Positions 6,830-15,447 of a stretch of DNA of 64,000 nucleotides are shown here, piece by piece. A program made the position numbers and the translations under genes. Where the stretch lies: assembly GCF_000733295.1 (NCBI RefSeq), contig NZ_JPMI01000017.1, positions 1 through 64,000 of the forward strand, given 5' to 3'. Under the pieces are notes generated by a model that saw nothing but the letters and a program-made list of their open reading frames with translations, did not search any database and was not told the origin of the DNA. Position 1 is the stretch's first letter. Each line of letters starts with the position of its first letter. The stretch is from Archangium violaceum Cb vi76. Its GTDB lineage: Bacteria > Myxococcota > Myxococcia > Myxococcales > Myxococcaceae.

Positions 6830-9180
6830 CGGAGCTCCCCTCCAGGGGTGGAATGGTGTGTGAGCTGATGACGCCCGAGCTCCCATTGGCCGGCGGCGGC
6901 GTGTCCGGGTCTCGGGTGCAGGAAGGCCTCCGCCAGGTGAGCGCGTCCGAGCACCACCGCGCGCCGGGCCTCTGGCGCGCGGCTGCCCAGGCTGACGGGG
7001 GTGTTCACGCCCAGGCGTGCCTCGCCCACGCGGAACATGGCCCAGTAGAAGCGCACGTCGAACACGGTGTGGGCCGGCTTCTCCAACTCCACCACGCGCC
7101 GGGCCCGGGCCAGGAGCGTGTCGAGCTGCTCCTCCGTCACCTCCCGGGGCACGGGGATGAAGACGGTGAAGCGGTGCGCGGTGGCCTTCGAGGACCGGGC
7201 TCCGCGCGCGGAGCGGAAGTGCTCGTCGATGCGGATGGGGGAGCGGAGGGGATCCTCCTGCTCCTCGAAGAGGGAGGCGTCGGGCCGCTCGTCGAGCGCC
7301 AGCCGCAGCGCCATGCGCAGGCCCCGGGGCGTGCCGCGCCACTGGAAGAAGGTATGGGCGTGGCGGATGAGGAGCCGGCGGCGGCGCTCCTCCTTCTCCC
7401 AGGCCGGGTCGAACGCCAAGCCCAACCAGCCCGCCAGCCACTCCAGTGCCTCGGCCGGGGCGCTGCGCGCGTCGAAGAGCACCTGCGCCGCGGCGATGCG
7501 ATCCTCGATGGGGGTGAGGATGCCTTCCAGGTTGGCGAGGAAGCGTTCCAGGAAGCCGACCGAGTCCGAGTCCTCCCGGTAGATGGCGGGCAGGAAGCGC
7601 TCGGCGTACGAGGTGCGGGGGTAGTACGCGCGCAGGGCCCGGAGGCGAGGCGTGACGCCGCCCGTGCCGCACAGGGTGAGCTCGAGCTGGAGGTAGCGTC
7701 CGCGCGGGTGCTGGAAGAGCAGCTCCCAGGTGCCGCGGTGCTCACCGGAGACGCCAGGCGCGAAGGGGAGCTCCGGGCCGGTGGAGCGCAGGTAGGGCTC
7801 CGGCTCCTGGGAGAAGGGCGTGTTCATCAACTCCAGTGGCGTGTCGGCCGCGCGGCTGCGCACCTGGACGGAGGTTCCCGGAGGGATGGAGGCGTCGAGG
7901 AAGAGGCGGTGCCAGACGCAGCCGGGCTGGCGGCCATCGAGGCGTTTGGGCTCGGTGAGCAGGACGGCCTTCTTCTCGTAGCGCGGGAGCCGCTGGGCGA
8001 CGAGCGGGATGAAGCCCCCGTCCATGTCATAGAAGAGCCGCCCCTGGGCGCTCACCAGGGCCCTGCCTTCGAACAGTCTCATGGGCAGGTACTCGGGCAG
8101 CGGAGTGAGGCGGGCCTGGCCGCCGCTGAGGTCCAGGCTGAAGACGAAGGCCTGGTTGCCGTCCACGGCGACCACCGCGAGCCGGCCGGGCTCCCCGCTC
8201 CTCTCCGCCGGCACGTAGGCGAAGTCATGGGCCTGGAGGGTGAAGGCGGCGCCCTCCTCGAGGATGTCACCCAGGGACAGGGTGAGGACTTCCCCCGAGG
8301 AGGCACCATCCCGGTACACGAGGACCTGGCTCACCTGGAGCAGGAGCACGCGTTCGTCCGGGAGCGCTTCCAGCGCGATGAAGTCCTCCGCTGGCGGCAG
8401 CTGCGTCGCGTCTCGTGACGAGAGCGCGGGGAAGACGAAGGGGCGGCTCCCCGTGAGGGGTTGCCCGCCCACGGGCTGGAAGAGCTCCTCCGCTGGCGTG
8501 TGCTGGGGGTTGGCGCGCACCACGTTCATGCCCGCGTCCAGCCTCCAGTAGCAGCGGTGGGCCCGGTCGAGCACCAGCACTCCCCCCTCGGGCGTGGGCG
8601 CGAGATCGAAGGGGGCGAAGGGCACCTCGGGTGGCCAGCGCAGCTCCAGGGGCGGGCCGCCGGCATGAAGATCGAAGACGAGCAGCCCCGCCGGTGCGTG
8701 GGTCCCCACCACCAGGTAATGGTGCGGGGTGACGGCCAGCCCGCCGAGGCGCTGCTTCGTCGACGCCGGAGGCGCGCACACCGGACCGAACTCGCCCGGG
8801 GCCGCGGCGGGAGGCGCTGCCGGCGGCTCCACGGACCAGAAGACGCTGCTCTTCCCGGAGCCGCTGGACTGCACGCGGATGGACGTGCACGCATCATCCA
8901 CCCAGTACGTGTTGCCGAACTGATCGCGCCCGGCGCCACGGCGCTCCTCGGGTTTCACCGCCGCCGGCTGGGTGGATGTCCCGGGCGGGTCCTCCACCAC
9001 GAACCGGTACAGCCGGGGCCACAGGATGAGCTCGGAGCGCTCGCCATCCCATTTCACCGGTGGCCGCACCGCGCCGTCCCCCTTCCAGAGGGTGTTGTCC
9101 GGGTCGTTTCCCTGGACGTAGCAGCTCGCCCAGTCGTCGCGCCCGAGCAGCAGGTGATAGCGGGTGCCGTTGGCGTCCAC
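6826..9180 (-). CDS. eCIS baseplate wedge/tail protein with N-terminal beta-propeller and gpI-like domain
   Basis: 784 residues from a GTG start at 9180. Residues about 130-420 read like an irregular beta-propeller (repeated GGLAVTPHHYLVV, DLAPTPEGGVLVLDRAH, VVAVDGNQAFVFSLDLS). Residues about 530-640 match the phage tail-protein domain found in Afp12/PVC12-type wedge proteins and P2 gpI relatives: RFLPAIYRE, FLERFLANLEGI, APAEALEWLAGWLGL, and RLLIRHAHTFFQWRGTPRGL. In eCIS this class joins the gpJ-like protein to build the baseplate, which fits the adjacent gene. The stop forms ATGA with the next start. The upstream gene, as written, runs 127 bp into this one because of a frameshift (see the entry for 9054-11450). 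Confidence 0.85.
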   Translation of the reverse strand: MDANGTRYHLLLGRDDWASCYVQGNDPDNTLWKGDGAVRPPVKWDGERSELILWPRLYRFVVEDPPGTSTQPAAVKPEERRGAGRDQFGNTYWVDDACTSIRVQSSGSGKSSVFWSVEPPAAPPAAAPGEFGPVCAPPASTKQRLGGLAVTPHHYLVVGTHAPAGLLVFDLHAGGPPLELRWPPEVPFAPFDLAPTPEGGVLVLDRAHRCYWRLDAGMNVVRANPQHTPAEELFQPVGGQPLTGSRPFVFPALSSRDATQLPPAEDFIALEALPDERVLLLQVSQVLVYRDGASSGEVLTLSLGDILEEGAAFTLQAHDFAYVPAERSGEPGRLAVVAVDGNQAFVFSLDLSGGQARLTPLPEYLPMRLFEGRALVSAQGRLFYDMDGGFIPLVAQRLPRYEKKAVLLTEPKRLDGRQPGCVWHRLFLDASIPPGTSVQVRSRAADTPLELMNTPFSQEPEPYLRSTGPELPFAPGVSGEHRGTWELLFQHPRGRYLQLELTLCGTGGVTPRLRALRAYYPRTSYAERFLPAIYREDSDSVGFLERFLANLEGILTPIEDRIAAAQVLFDARSAPAEALEWLAGWLGLAFDPAWEKEERRRRLLIRHAHTFFQWRGTPRGLRMALRLALDERPDASLFEEQEDPLRSPIRIDEHFRSARGARSSKATAHRFTVFIPVPREVTEEQLDTLLARARRVVELEKPAHTVFDVRFYWAMFRVGEARLGVNTPVSLGSRAPEARRAVVLGRAHLAEAFLHPRPGHAAAGQWELGRHQLTHHSTPGGELR

Positions 9181-11450
9181 GTTACGTGCACTCCTCGGGA
9201 ATGGCGGGGACGGGCAGCGGAGGCTGCGGGGGAACGGGAACGGGGATGGGGCCGGGTGTCACGGGGGGGGGTGGAGTCCGGCTTCTCCAGGAGGGGCGCC
9301 TCGCCCGCGACCACGACGAGGCTGGCCACGCTCGGTAGCTGCAGTTTCTCGAGCGGCACCTCATTCAGCTCGCCGCTGTCCGTCCGGGCCAGCCGTACCT
9401 GTCCCCAGGCCACGCCCTTCACCCGGCTGACCACGGCCTCCAGCTCCGGCGCCACCACGGACCGGCGCAGCGGCCAGCCCCGGCGCGCGTCGGGTCTGTC
9501 CGTGTCCGGCTCGGGCAGCGGGGACAGGAAGTCGCGCAGGGCCTGCTCCACCGCGGTGCGGACGGAGACGAACGTCGCGCCGGCCTCCAGGTTGATGCCC
9601 ACGGAGAGCCGCAGGGGGACGAACTCCGGCCGCCGCACGAAGATCTCCGTGGTGACGAGCCGCCGGGGGGCCAGCCAGCACGCGACCGCGTCGAGCAGGG
9701 GATCCGGCCCTCCCGGCGCCGGGGGCGGCTCCGACTCGTTCCGCGGAATGACGACGACGGTGACGGCGCCGGCGTCATGGCCGGGCTCGTTCGACTGCGG
9801 CTTGCAGGCGGGCAGCACCTCCACGCGCCCCAGGTTCACGCCCGGCGTGCGCGAGGTGATGGTCTCGAAGTCCTGCTGGCTCACCAGCCGCTCGCGGTGC
9901 TGGAGGTGGCGAGGGAGCTGCTTCTCCCCCTCGGCCACCGTCTCCGCGTCCGCGCCGCCCCAGGTGGGCAGCGGGTTGGTGACCTTGAGGCCGGCGGGCA
10001 GCGTGGGGGCGCTGGTGATGGTGCCCGCGTTCACGTTGCCCGCGCGGCCCACGCCATGGTCATAGTCCACACGCAGCTCCGCTCCCCTGGGAGGCCGGGC
10101 CCCGTGCACCCCATCGCCGAAGCGGAGGGTTCCCGACTCGGGATCCACCGCGAAGACCTTCACGGGCGCGTCAGCCGGCGGCGGGGTTCCCGGGGGCTGG
10201 CGGGGATCCACCACGGCCACCTCTGGTCCCGCGGCCGCCAGATCGTCGAGCTCCTCCCACGGCTCGGACTTGCCGTTGACGGTGACGGTGAGCCGCACGC
10301 TCCCGGGCAGCACCGGCGCCCGCGCGAGCTTCACCTGCTGGTCCGGCTCGCCGGTGCCCGGGGGCAGGGGCTCGCGGCGCACCTGGGCCCGCTGGCTCAC
10401 CTCCGAGACATTGAATCCCACCCAGAGCAGCCTCAACCGGGCGGGCGGGGGACTGGTGATGCGCAGCCAGGTGATGACACGCCGCTCCTGATCCTCGTCC
10501 TCGAGCAGGGGCGGGAAGTCGCGGATCCCCTTCTCGAGCGGCTCCAGGTCGAACCACGAGGTGAGATTCTCGCTGGCGGCGGGCAGGGGCACCTCGATGA
10601 CCGTGGGCTCCGTGGGCACGTTCTCGCTGGCGATGGTGTCGTAGCGTGCGTTGCGCTTCTCCTGCTCCTTCGGAAGGGCACCCGGGGTGGGGAGCTGCAC
10701 GAGCAGTTTCAGCCGCGACTGGGGGTTCTCCAGTCCGCCCGGGAGCAGCCGCGGGCCGGCTTCGTCGGCGCTCCTGGCGGGCACGAGGCCGAGGCTGAGC
10801 GTGCGGCCCTTGAGCTCCTCGCGCACCTGCTGGAACTGCTCCCTGCCGTAGGGCTTGTCCACCGGGCGCAGCAGCAGGGCCACCCAGAGGGAGTTGTCGA
10901 TCGCCTCGGTGCTCAGGTCCACCGGAGCGCCGGGGCGCGTGGGGAAGGGGGTGGTCCTGTACTGGAGCAGCTCGGGTGGGGTGGCCTGGGTGCGGAAGGA
11001 GGCGTAGAGCTGCTCGTAGTACTCACGCGTCTCGGGCGGGGGAGTGACACGCTTCTTGTAGAAGACCCGGGTCTCGATGGGCAGCACGTCCAGCGCGCGC
11101 GTGGTGCGGAAGGGCACCTGCCCCGCGTGCATCTCCACGCCCTCGCCGAGCGTGAAGACCTGGAGGGGTCCCCGCTCATTGGAGAGGGTGACGAGCCCCC
11201 GCGCGGAGGTGGCCGGTTGCAGCGGGAGGCCGAGCAGGGAGAGGAACTTCCTGCGGTTGCGCTCCGGTATCTGGTTGGCGCGGTAGAGGAGGCTCTCCGT
11301 CAGGAAGGCGAAGAGCTCGATGAGGGTGACGCCCGGGTCGCTCTTGTTGAAGTTCGTCCACTCGGGATTGTGGACGGGGATGCGCGCCAGCGCCTCGTCG
11401 AGCAGCTCCTGGTAGCGGCGGATGTCCAGGCTGGGGACGCTCAAGGGCAT
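9054..11450 (-). CDS. eCIS gpJ-like baseplate protein (Afp11 type), C-terminus frameshifted at a G9 tract
   Basis: Start ATG 11450 (MPLSVPSLDIRR). Residues about 20-70 carry the signature of the large baseplate-J relatives of eCIS: NPEWTNFNKSDPGVTLIELFAFL, then LLYRANQIPERNRRKFLSLLG. The C-terminal half has the J-type beta domain (VFAVDPESGTLRFGDG, YDHGVGRAGNVNAGTI, SRTPGVNLGRVEVLP). As written it gives 798 residues and ends at 9054, inside the next gene, with a tail that is only a shadow of that gene. Removing one G from the G9 run (9263-9271) would end it in a natural Pro-rich tail ... PAIPEECT with TAA at 9182-9184, two bases before the next gene's GTG. So the true product is probably about 755 residues. 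The protein forms the baseplate wedge with the downstream gene product. Confidence 0.85.
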   Translation of the reverse strand: MPLSVPSLDIRRYQELLDEALARIPVHNPEWTNFNKSDPGVTLIELFAFLTESLLYRANQIPERNRRKFLSLLGLPLQPATSARGLVTLSNERGPLQVFTLGEGVEMHAGQVPFRTTRALDVLPIETRVFYKKRVTPPPETREYYEQLYASFRTQATPPELLQYRTTPFPTRPGAPVDLSTEAIDNSLWVALLLRPVDKPYGREQFQQVREELKGRTLSLGLVPARSADEAGPRLLPGGLENPQSRLKLLVQLPTPGALPKEQEKRNARYDTIASENVPTEPTVIEVPLPAASENLTSWFDLEPLEKGIRDFPPLLEDEDQERRVITWLRITSPPPARLRLLWVGFNVSEVSQRAQVRREPLPPGTGEPDQQVKLARAPVLPGSVRLTVTVNGKSEPWEELDDLAAAGPEVAVVDPRQPPGTPPPADAPVKVFAVDPESGTLRFGDGVHGARPPRGAELRVDYDHGVGRAGNVNAGTITSAPTLPAGLKVTNPLPTWGGADAETVAEGEKQLPRHLQHRERLVSQQDFETITSRTPGVNLGRVEVLPACKPQSNEPGHDAGAVTVVVIPRNESEPPPAPGGPDPLLDAVACWLAPRRLVTTEIFVRRPEFVPLRLSVGINLEAGATFVSVRTAVEQALRDFLSPLPEPDTDRPDARRGWPLRRSVVAPELEAVVSRVKGVAWGQVRLARTDSGELNEVPLEKLQLPSVASLVVVAGEAPLLEKPDSTPPRDTRPHPRSRSPAASAARPRHSRGVHVTWTPTAPAITCCSGATTGRAATSRETTRTTPSGRGTARCGHR
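9263..9271. other. G9 homopolymer tract at the frameshift in the gpJ-like gene
   Basis: Nine G on the plus strand (C9 in the coding strand). With 9 the frame overruns the next gene; with 8 the gene ends at 9182 next to the following start; with 10 it stops at once after Pro codons (TGA). This is a typical slippage or base-calling site. Confidence 0.8.
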
Positions 11451-11458
11451 GGGGGCTC

Positions 11459-11860
11459 CTATCCGGCGAGCGACACGCCGACGCTGACGCGCTCGAGCGC
11501 CTGGGTGGCGACGAGCCGGTAGGTGATGGTGGCCACGGCGGTGCGGGCATCGGCCGGGTCCGCCTCGACGGTGACGGACTGCACCTGGATGCGGGGCTCC
11601 CACAGCGCCAGCGTCTGGGAGATGCGCTCCTCCAGACGGTGGCGGGTGGCCACGGTGTTGGGCTCGAAGAGGAAGGTGCCCAGTCCCCCGCCGAAGTCGG
11701 GCTGCATGATGCGCTCGCGCTGCTCGGTGGTCAGGATGATCTGGATGGACTCGCGCACGTTGCGCTCGCCCTCGGACCAGCGCAGGCGCCCGTCGGGGCC
11801 CACCCGCGGTGGGAAGCCAATGCCTCGTCCCAGCAGACTTCCGGCGTCCATGGCTCTCAC
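11459..11860 (-). CDS. gp25-like baseplate protein (Afp9/GPW-gp25 family)
   Basis: 133 residues. The core ERNVRESIQIILTT, RIMQPDFGGGLGTFLFEPN and the following amphipathic helix (RHRLEERISQTLALWEPRI) are the hallmark of the GPW/gp25 family, which closes the baseplate around the spike and starts the sheath. Two starts are possible: GTG at 11860, which overlaps the previous stop as GTGA, and ATG at 11851, three codons later. I chose the first because 4-bp overlaps are the rule in this operon. The next gene starts 8 bp downstream. Confidence 0.92.
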   Translation of the reverse strand: MRAMDAGSLLGRGIGFPPRVGPDGRLRWSEGERNVRESIQIILTTEQRERIMQPDFGGGLGTFLFEPNTVATRHRLEERISQTLALWEPRIQVQSVTVEADPADARTAVATITYRLVATQALERVSVGVSLAG

Positions 11861-12627
11861 CTCTCGGCTTGGGAAACCTTGTGAAAAGGAGGAGTGCCGG
11901 GCCAGTGGGGGGCGTCCGGATCTTCCAGCTCCGCCAGCACGAAGGGCTCCGAGGGGGCACTGATCAGGGGCGGCAGCTCGGGCCCCTCGCCCTCCACGGT
12001 GCGGTGCCAGACGAGGCGGATGACGTACTTGCCATCGCCGGGAGGTTTCGCGGCGGCGAACGTGGCGCGGGAGCCCGCGGGCACGAGGCCCATCAGCAAC
12101 CGGCGGCGCCGCTCGCCGGTGCCGAAGGACAGCGGGAACAGGGAGAACAGCACCTCGTGGGGCGCGAGCCGCTTCCGTCCATCCCCGGGGACCTCGAGCC
12201 AGGAGGGCTCCACGTCATGCCGCGGCGGCGACACCCAGGCGTCCTCACCCCCCGTCGCGCGCGGGCGGCGCACCACGAAGCCCACCTCATCGCCCTTGCC
12301 AGTGTTGGGGATGTAGTCGGACTCCCTGCCAATCTGGCAGACCAGCCTCGCCGTCACCAGGTAGAGGCGCCCATGCACGGGCAGGTACAGCTTGAGCTCC
12401 GGAGTGGGCTTGGGCTCGGCGGGGGGGGGCTCCGGGACGGCGATCAACCCGGACAGGTCCGGCACCGGCGGGGTCTGGAGCCGGGTGCTCAACTCCTCCA
12501 TGAAGCGCTCGGAGACGAAGCGCAGCAGGAGGGGGACGTTCTGTTTCACCGGATCGTCCTTCACGTTGGGGTCCCACAACGTGGCGGCGCTCAGCCACTG
12601 GATGGGTGGGATGGGCGGCGCCTTCAT
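11857..12627 (-). CDS. Conserved-looking eCIS operon protein, function unknown
   Basis: 256 residues from ATG 12627, with ATGA overlap upstream and GTGA overlap downstream. The N-terminus is MKAPPIPPIQWLSAATLWDP, followed by a helix (NVPLLLRFVSERFMEELSTRL), a Pro-rich linker (about 60-80) and a beta-rich domain (LKLYLPVHGRLYLVTARLVCQIG). It lies exactly between the gpV-like spike and gp25, where Afp-type loci often have Afp10 or a PAAR tip gene, but I see no PAAR pattern. Hypothetically a spike-baseplate connector. Confidence 0.6.
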   Translation of the reverse strand: MKAPPIPPIQWLSAATLWDPNVKDDPVKQNVPLLLRFVSERFMEELSTRLQTPPVPDLSGLIAVPEPPPAEPKPTPELKLYLPVHGRLYLVTARLVCQIGRESDYIPNTGKGDEVGFVVRRPRATGGEDAWVSPPRHDVEPSWLEVPGDGRKRLAPHEVLFSLFPLSFGTGERRRRLLMGLVPAGSRATFAAAKPPGDGKYVIRLVWHRTVEGEGPELPPLISAPSEPFVLAELEDPDAPHWPGTPPFHKVSQAER

Positions 12628-13427
12628 AGGGTGTTGCCTCCTCCCGGCGTGTACGTGGTGCCGATGACGCTGTTGGTCATCACGGCGTCCGCGCGCAAGA
12701 GCCCGGCGAACTTGGAGATGCCGGCGCTCGCCGAGATGGAACCGGCGGACAGCTCCACCGTACCGGAGGTCACCTTGAACGAGCTGGCGGAGAACTCCAC
12801 CGCACCGGAGGTCACCGACAGCTTGGACGCGGCGGAGATCTCCACCGTGCTGGCGCTCACCGACAGCTTCGACGAGGTGGTGAGGGTGATGCCGGAGGAC
12901 TCCAGCTTCACCGTGTTGCCGTTGGCGTCCTTCACCTCGATGGAGCCGGGCCCGTCCTTGAGTGTCACCGTCTGGCCCGCGGGCGTCTGGAGCACGAGCG
13001 ACTCCTGGCCGTCCGTGTCATCCAGGGTGAGCGTCACCCCGTTGCGCGAGTGGATGACCTTGCGCGCGTTGCGCCCCGCTCCGTCCATGGACTCGGGCGG
13101 GGCGTCACTGCCATTCCAGAGCGCGCCCAGCACATAGGGGCGGCGGGGATCTCCCGCCTCGAAGCCCACCAGCACCTCGTCGTTGACGTCCGGGATGAAC
13201 CAGGTGCCGCGCCCGTTGCCGGCCATGAGGGTGGCCAGGCGGGCCCAGGCCTCGTAGCGCCCGCCGCTCGGGTCCGGTGCCCAGGGCAGCACCACCTTCA
13301 CGCGGCCCTGGCTGTCCGGATCGCTCACGTCCGTGACGAGCGCCGGGTAGAGGCCGTACATGCGCCCCCCGAGCCCTTCGGGTACCCGCTCGTCGATGAT
13401 GGCCTCGAATGCAGGGTGCCCACTCAT
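12624..13427 (-). CDS. gpV/gp5-like spike protein (C-terminal half of a split VgrG)
   Basis: 267 residues from ATG 13427 (MSGHPAFEAIIDE). Residues about 20-115 form the OB-fold typical of phage baseplate assembly protein V and VgrG: GLYPALVTDVSDPDSQGRVKVVLPW, WARLATLMAGNGRG, WFIPDVNDEVLVGFEAGDPRRPYVLGALWNG. Residues about 140-245 are a repetitive Ser/Thr/Val beta-helix. It pairs with the gpD-like gene directly upstream (ATGA overlap); together they equal a VgrG (Afp8) spike in two polypeptides. The longer upstream reading of the same frame is a shadow. Confidence 0.9.
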   Translation of the reverse strand: MSGHPAFEAIIDERVPEGLGGRMYGLYPALVTDVSDPDSQGRVKVVLPWAPDPSGGRYEAWARLATLMAGNGRGTWFIPDVNDEVLVGFEAGDPRRPYVLGALWNGSDAPPESMDGAGRNARKVIHSRNGVTLTLDDTDGQESLVLQTPAGQTVTLKDGPGSIEVKDANGNTVKLESSGITLTTSSKLSVSASTVEISAASKLSVTSGAVEFSASSFKVTSGTVELSAGSISASAGISKFAGLLRADAVMTNSVIGTTYTPGGGNTL

Positions 13428-14503
13428 GCGCTTCCTCCCAGTGCCGGGCGCTCGGCGGTGAACTCGGTGCGCAGCCCATTCGTTCCATCGAAGAGGTGCT
13501 TCACCCCGGTGACGTAGTACTTGCCGTTGAAGAGCGCCCCCAGCCCCCGCAGCTCCACGCGGGTGCCCACGCGCAACCCGGACGTCGGCTGGGCGGTGCC
13601 GCGGCCGGTGACGAAGCGCCGTGCTCCCAGCTTGAAGAAGGACTCCGCGCGAGCCCTCGCCTCCGCATGCCCCAGGGGCACCGTGTGGACGAGCACCTCC
13701 GCGCGCTCTCCGAAGGCCGAGGAGAGCAGGCTCGCGCCGCTCTTCCCTCCGTCCAGCTCCCCGCCGAGGACGGCGTCCCGGGCCTCGTACTTCAGCTCCT
13801 TCTTGGCCCGCACGTCCCAGCCACTCACCGTCACCGAGGTGCGTTGCCCGGCCAGGTCCGCGAGCACGGTGAACTCGCGCAGCTCGTTTCCCAGGCCCAG
13901 CGACAGGGAGGACCCGGCCGCGCGATCGGTGCGCGGCCGCGCATGCAGCGTCCTGTCCTCCACCCACAGCTCCGCGTCCACCGCCCGGCACCGCTCGCGC
14001 AGGAAGGCGAGGTCGCTCTGGTTCATCTGGGCGAGCACGTCGTGCTGGGGCCCCTGCACGTCCACCCGGGCCCCCAGTCCGTGCTGCGAGGCGAGCTGCT
14101 GGATGACGTCCGCGTCGCTGATGCCGTTGAAGGTGCGCGTGCGCCGCGTCATCCGTAGATCCTGGAGCCGATCGTCGGCGAGCACCGACAGCTCGGGGGG
14201 GCTCGTGTCGCGGAAGCGGCCCTCGAGCGCGGTGATGAGCCCGTCGAAGAGCACGTCCTGGCCGAGCCGCACCTGGAAGGGCTTGCCGAAGTCCAGCGTC
14301 TTCCGGTCGAAGTAGAGGAAGCCGATGCCGCCGCCGCTGGCGCCCCAGTTGCCGAAGGTGGCCTCGCACCGGTACAGCCCCTGGGTGTCCTCCTCGATGG
14401 CCAGCGCGAGCAGCCCGGCGCCCAGGGGGGCGATCTCCTGGCCACCCACGTGGAAGGTGGGGCGCGCGGCGAGCACTTGTGTGGAGTAGGTTCCGTCGGC
14501 CAT
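13424..14503 (-). CDS. gpD-like spike protein (N-terminal half of a split VgrG; phage late control D family)
   Basis: 359 residues from ATG 14503. Early segments ARPTFHVGGQEI and LLALAIEEDTQGLYRCEATFGNWG, the central RTRTFNGISDADVIQQLASQHGL and MNQSDLAFLRERCRAVDAELWV, and the late LRVGTRVELRGLGALFNGKYYVTGVKHLFD match the phage late control D / VgrG core. In eCIS this trimer forms the spike hub on which the tube docks. It overlaps the gpV-like gene by 4 bp and follows the 57-aa gene after 6 bp. Confidence 0.92.
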   Translation of the reverse strand: MADGTYSTQVLAARPTFHVGGQEIAPLGAGLLALAIEEDTQGLYRCEATFGNWGASGGGIGFLYFDRKTLDFGKPFQVRLGQDVLFDGLITALEGRFRDTSPPELSVLADDRLQDLRMTRRTRTFNGISDADVIQQLASQHGLGARVDVQGPQHDVLAQMNQSDLAFLRERCRAVDAELWVEDRTLHARPRTDRAAGSSLSLGLGNELREFTVLADLAGQRTSVTVSGWDVRAKKELKYEARDAVLGGELDGGKSGASLLSSAFGERAEVLVHTVPLGHAEARARAESFFKLGARRFVTGRGTAQPTSGLRVGTRVELRGLGALFNGKYYVTGVKHLFDGTNGLRTEFTAERPALGGSA

Positions 14504-14509
14504 GGCGGG

Positions 14510-14683
14510 TCAGTACGCGCGGACGCGCAGTTGGCGCTCCCGGCCGCGCGTGAGAAGCCGGTGGAGCTCCGTGGCCTTCTGGACTTCGGAGACGGGCTCG
14601 GCGCCAGGCTCCGGTCTGCCCTTGGCGGACGCCGAGGGAGGTTGCTCGGGGACGACCTCGAACTCGTTGATGACCACGGGCAT
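14510..14683 (-). CDS. 57-aa DUF5908-like small eCIS protein
   Basis: A short gene easily missed: ATG at 14683, TGA at 14510-14512, 57 residues. It begins MPVVINEFEVVPE, has a Pro/Ala/Ser-rich middle and a basic end (LLTRGRERQLRVRAY). Small proteins starting MPV/I-x-I-x-E just before the VgrG-like gene are a recurrent part of eCIS loci (DUF5908 type). It lies 33 bp after the LysM gene and 6 bp before the gpD-like gene. Its function is unknown, perhaps a spike or LysM-protein partner. Confidence 0.75.
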   Translation of the reverse strand: MPVVINEFEVVPEQPPSASAKGRPEPGAEPVSEVQKATELHRLLTRGRERQLRVRAY

Positions 14684-14716
14684 GGTGCCGTTCCTCTCGC
14701 GGGTGGGGGCCCGGGC

Positions 14717-15445
14717 CTAGCGCTTTGGCCCGCTGGCCTTCAGGTTGATCAGCTGTCCCGTGGGGATGCGCAGCGGATCCTCGATCCGGTTGGCCTCGGC
14801 GATCTCCCACCACTCCGCATGCCGGCCCACGCCCGCCGCCATGCTCTGCATGCTGCTGCCCTCCCTCGCGGGCGTGAGGCGCTCGATGCCGGCGAGCCGG
14901 TTGCCCGGCCCGACGATGGGCGAGTCGGACTTGATGATGAGGTAGGGATCGATCCGCTGCTGCGAGATCCCCAGCGTCACACTCGCCCGGAGCGGGCGGC
15001 CATCCGCGGAGAAGAGCTCCAGCGACTCCTCCATGGATTCCATGATCCCATCGAAGAGGAACGAGCCCCAGATGAAGCGCACGCCCGGTGGGATGCCCTG
15101 ACCTTCCTTCGTGATCTCCGTCGGGGTGATGAAGAAGGCGACCTTCCGGGTCAGCCGGCGGACATCCTCCACATCGGGGGGCGTGTCCGGGTCGGTGACG
15201 TCGAACCAGAGCTGGAGCGACAGCTTGGTGGTGCCCTCGCCCACGTACTGCAGGGCCGCGGTCCCGTTCTGATCGCCCTTGCCCTCGGGCGTCTTGAGCT
15301 GGTTGGCCAGGCTGACCTTGAGGGTCTCGGGGTTGAACTGGACCGTCACCCAGTTGTCGGGATTGACCTCGGGAGGGATCTGCTTCGGCCCGAGATGGAC
15401 GATCTGGCGCAGCTGGGCCTTGGCGAGTGCCGTGGGCAGGGGCAT
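14717..15445 (-). CDS. LysM-containing tube/baseplate protein (Afp7/gp53-like)
   Basis: 242 residues from ATG 15445 (MPLPTALAKAQLRQ); the extension upstream is out of frame with any conserved protein. The N-terminal two thirds are the usual eCIS LysM-protein body (VQFNPETLKVSLANQL ... TTKLSLQLWFDVT ... PPGVRFIWGSFLFDGIMESM). Residues about 205-238 form a LysM-type end (MAAGVGRHAEWWEIAEANRIEDP, IPTGQLINL). In Afp and PVC this protein sits at the tube base next to the hub. The start lies 2 bp from the stop of the tube gene, so translation is coupled. Confidence 0.9.
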   Translation of the reverse strand: MPLPTALAKAQLRQIVHLGPKQIPPEVNPDNWVTVQFNPETLKVSLANQLKTPEGKGDQNGTAALQYVGEGTTKLSLQLWFDVTDPDTPPDVEDVRRLTRKVAFFITPTEITKEGQGIPPGVRFIWGSFLFDGIMESMEESLELFSADGRPLRASVTLGISQQRIDPYLIIKSDSPIVGPGNRLAGIERLTPAREGSSMQSMAAGVGRHAEWWEIAEANRIEDPLRIPTGQLINLKASGPKR

Positions 15446-15447
15446 GG

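Noticed and set aside
11857-12627. PAAR spike-tip gene between gpV and gp25
   Set aside because: The 256-aa product lacks a PAAR pattern and is too long; kept as unknown.
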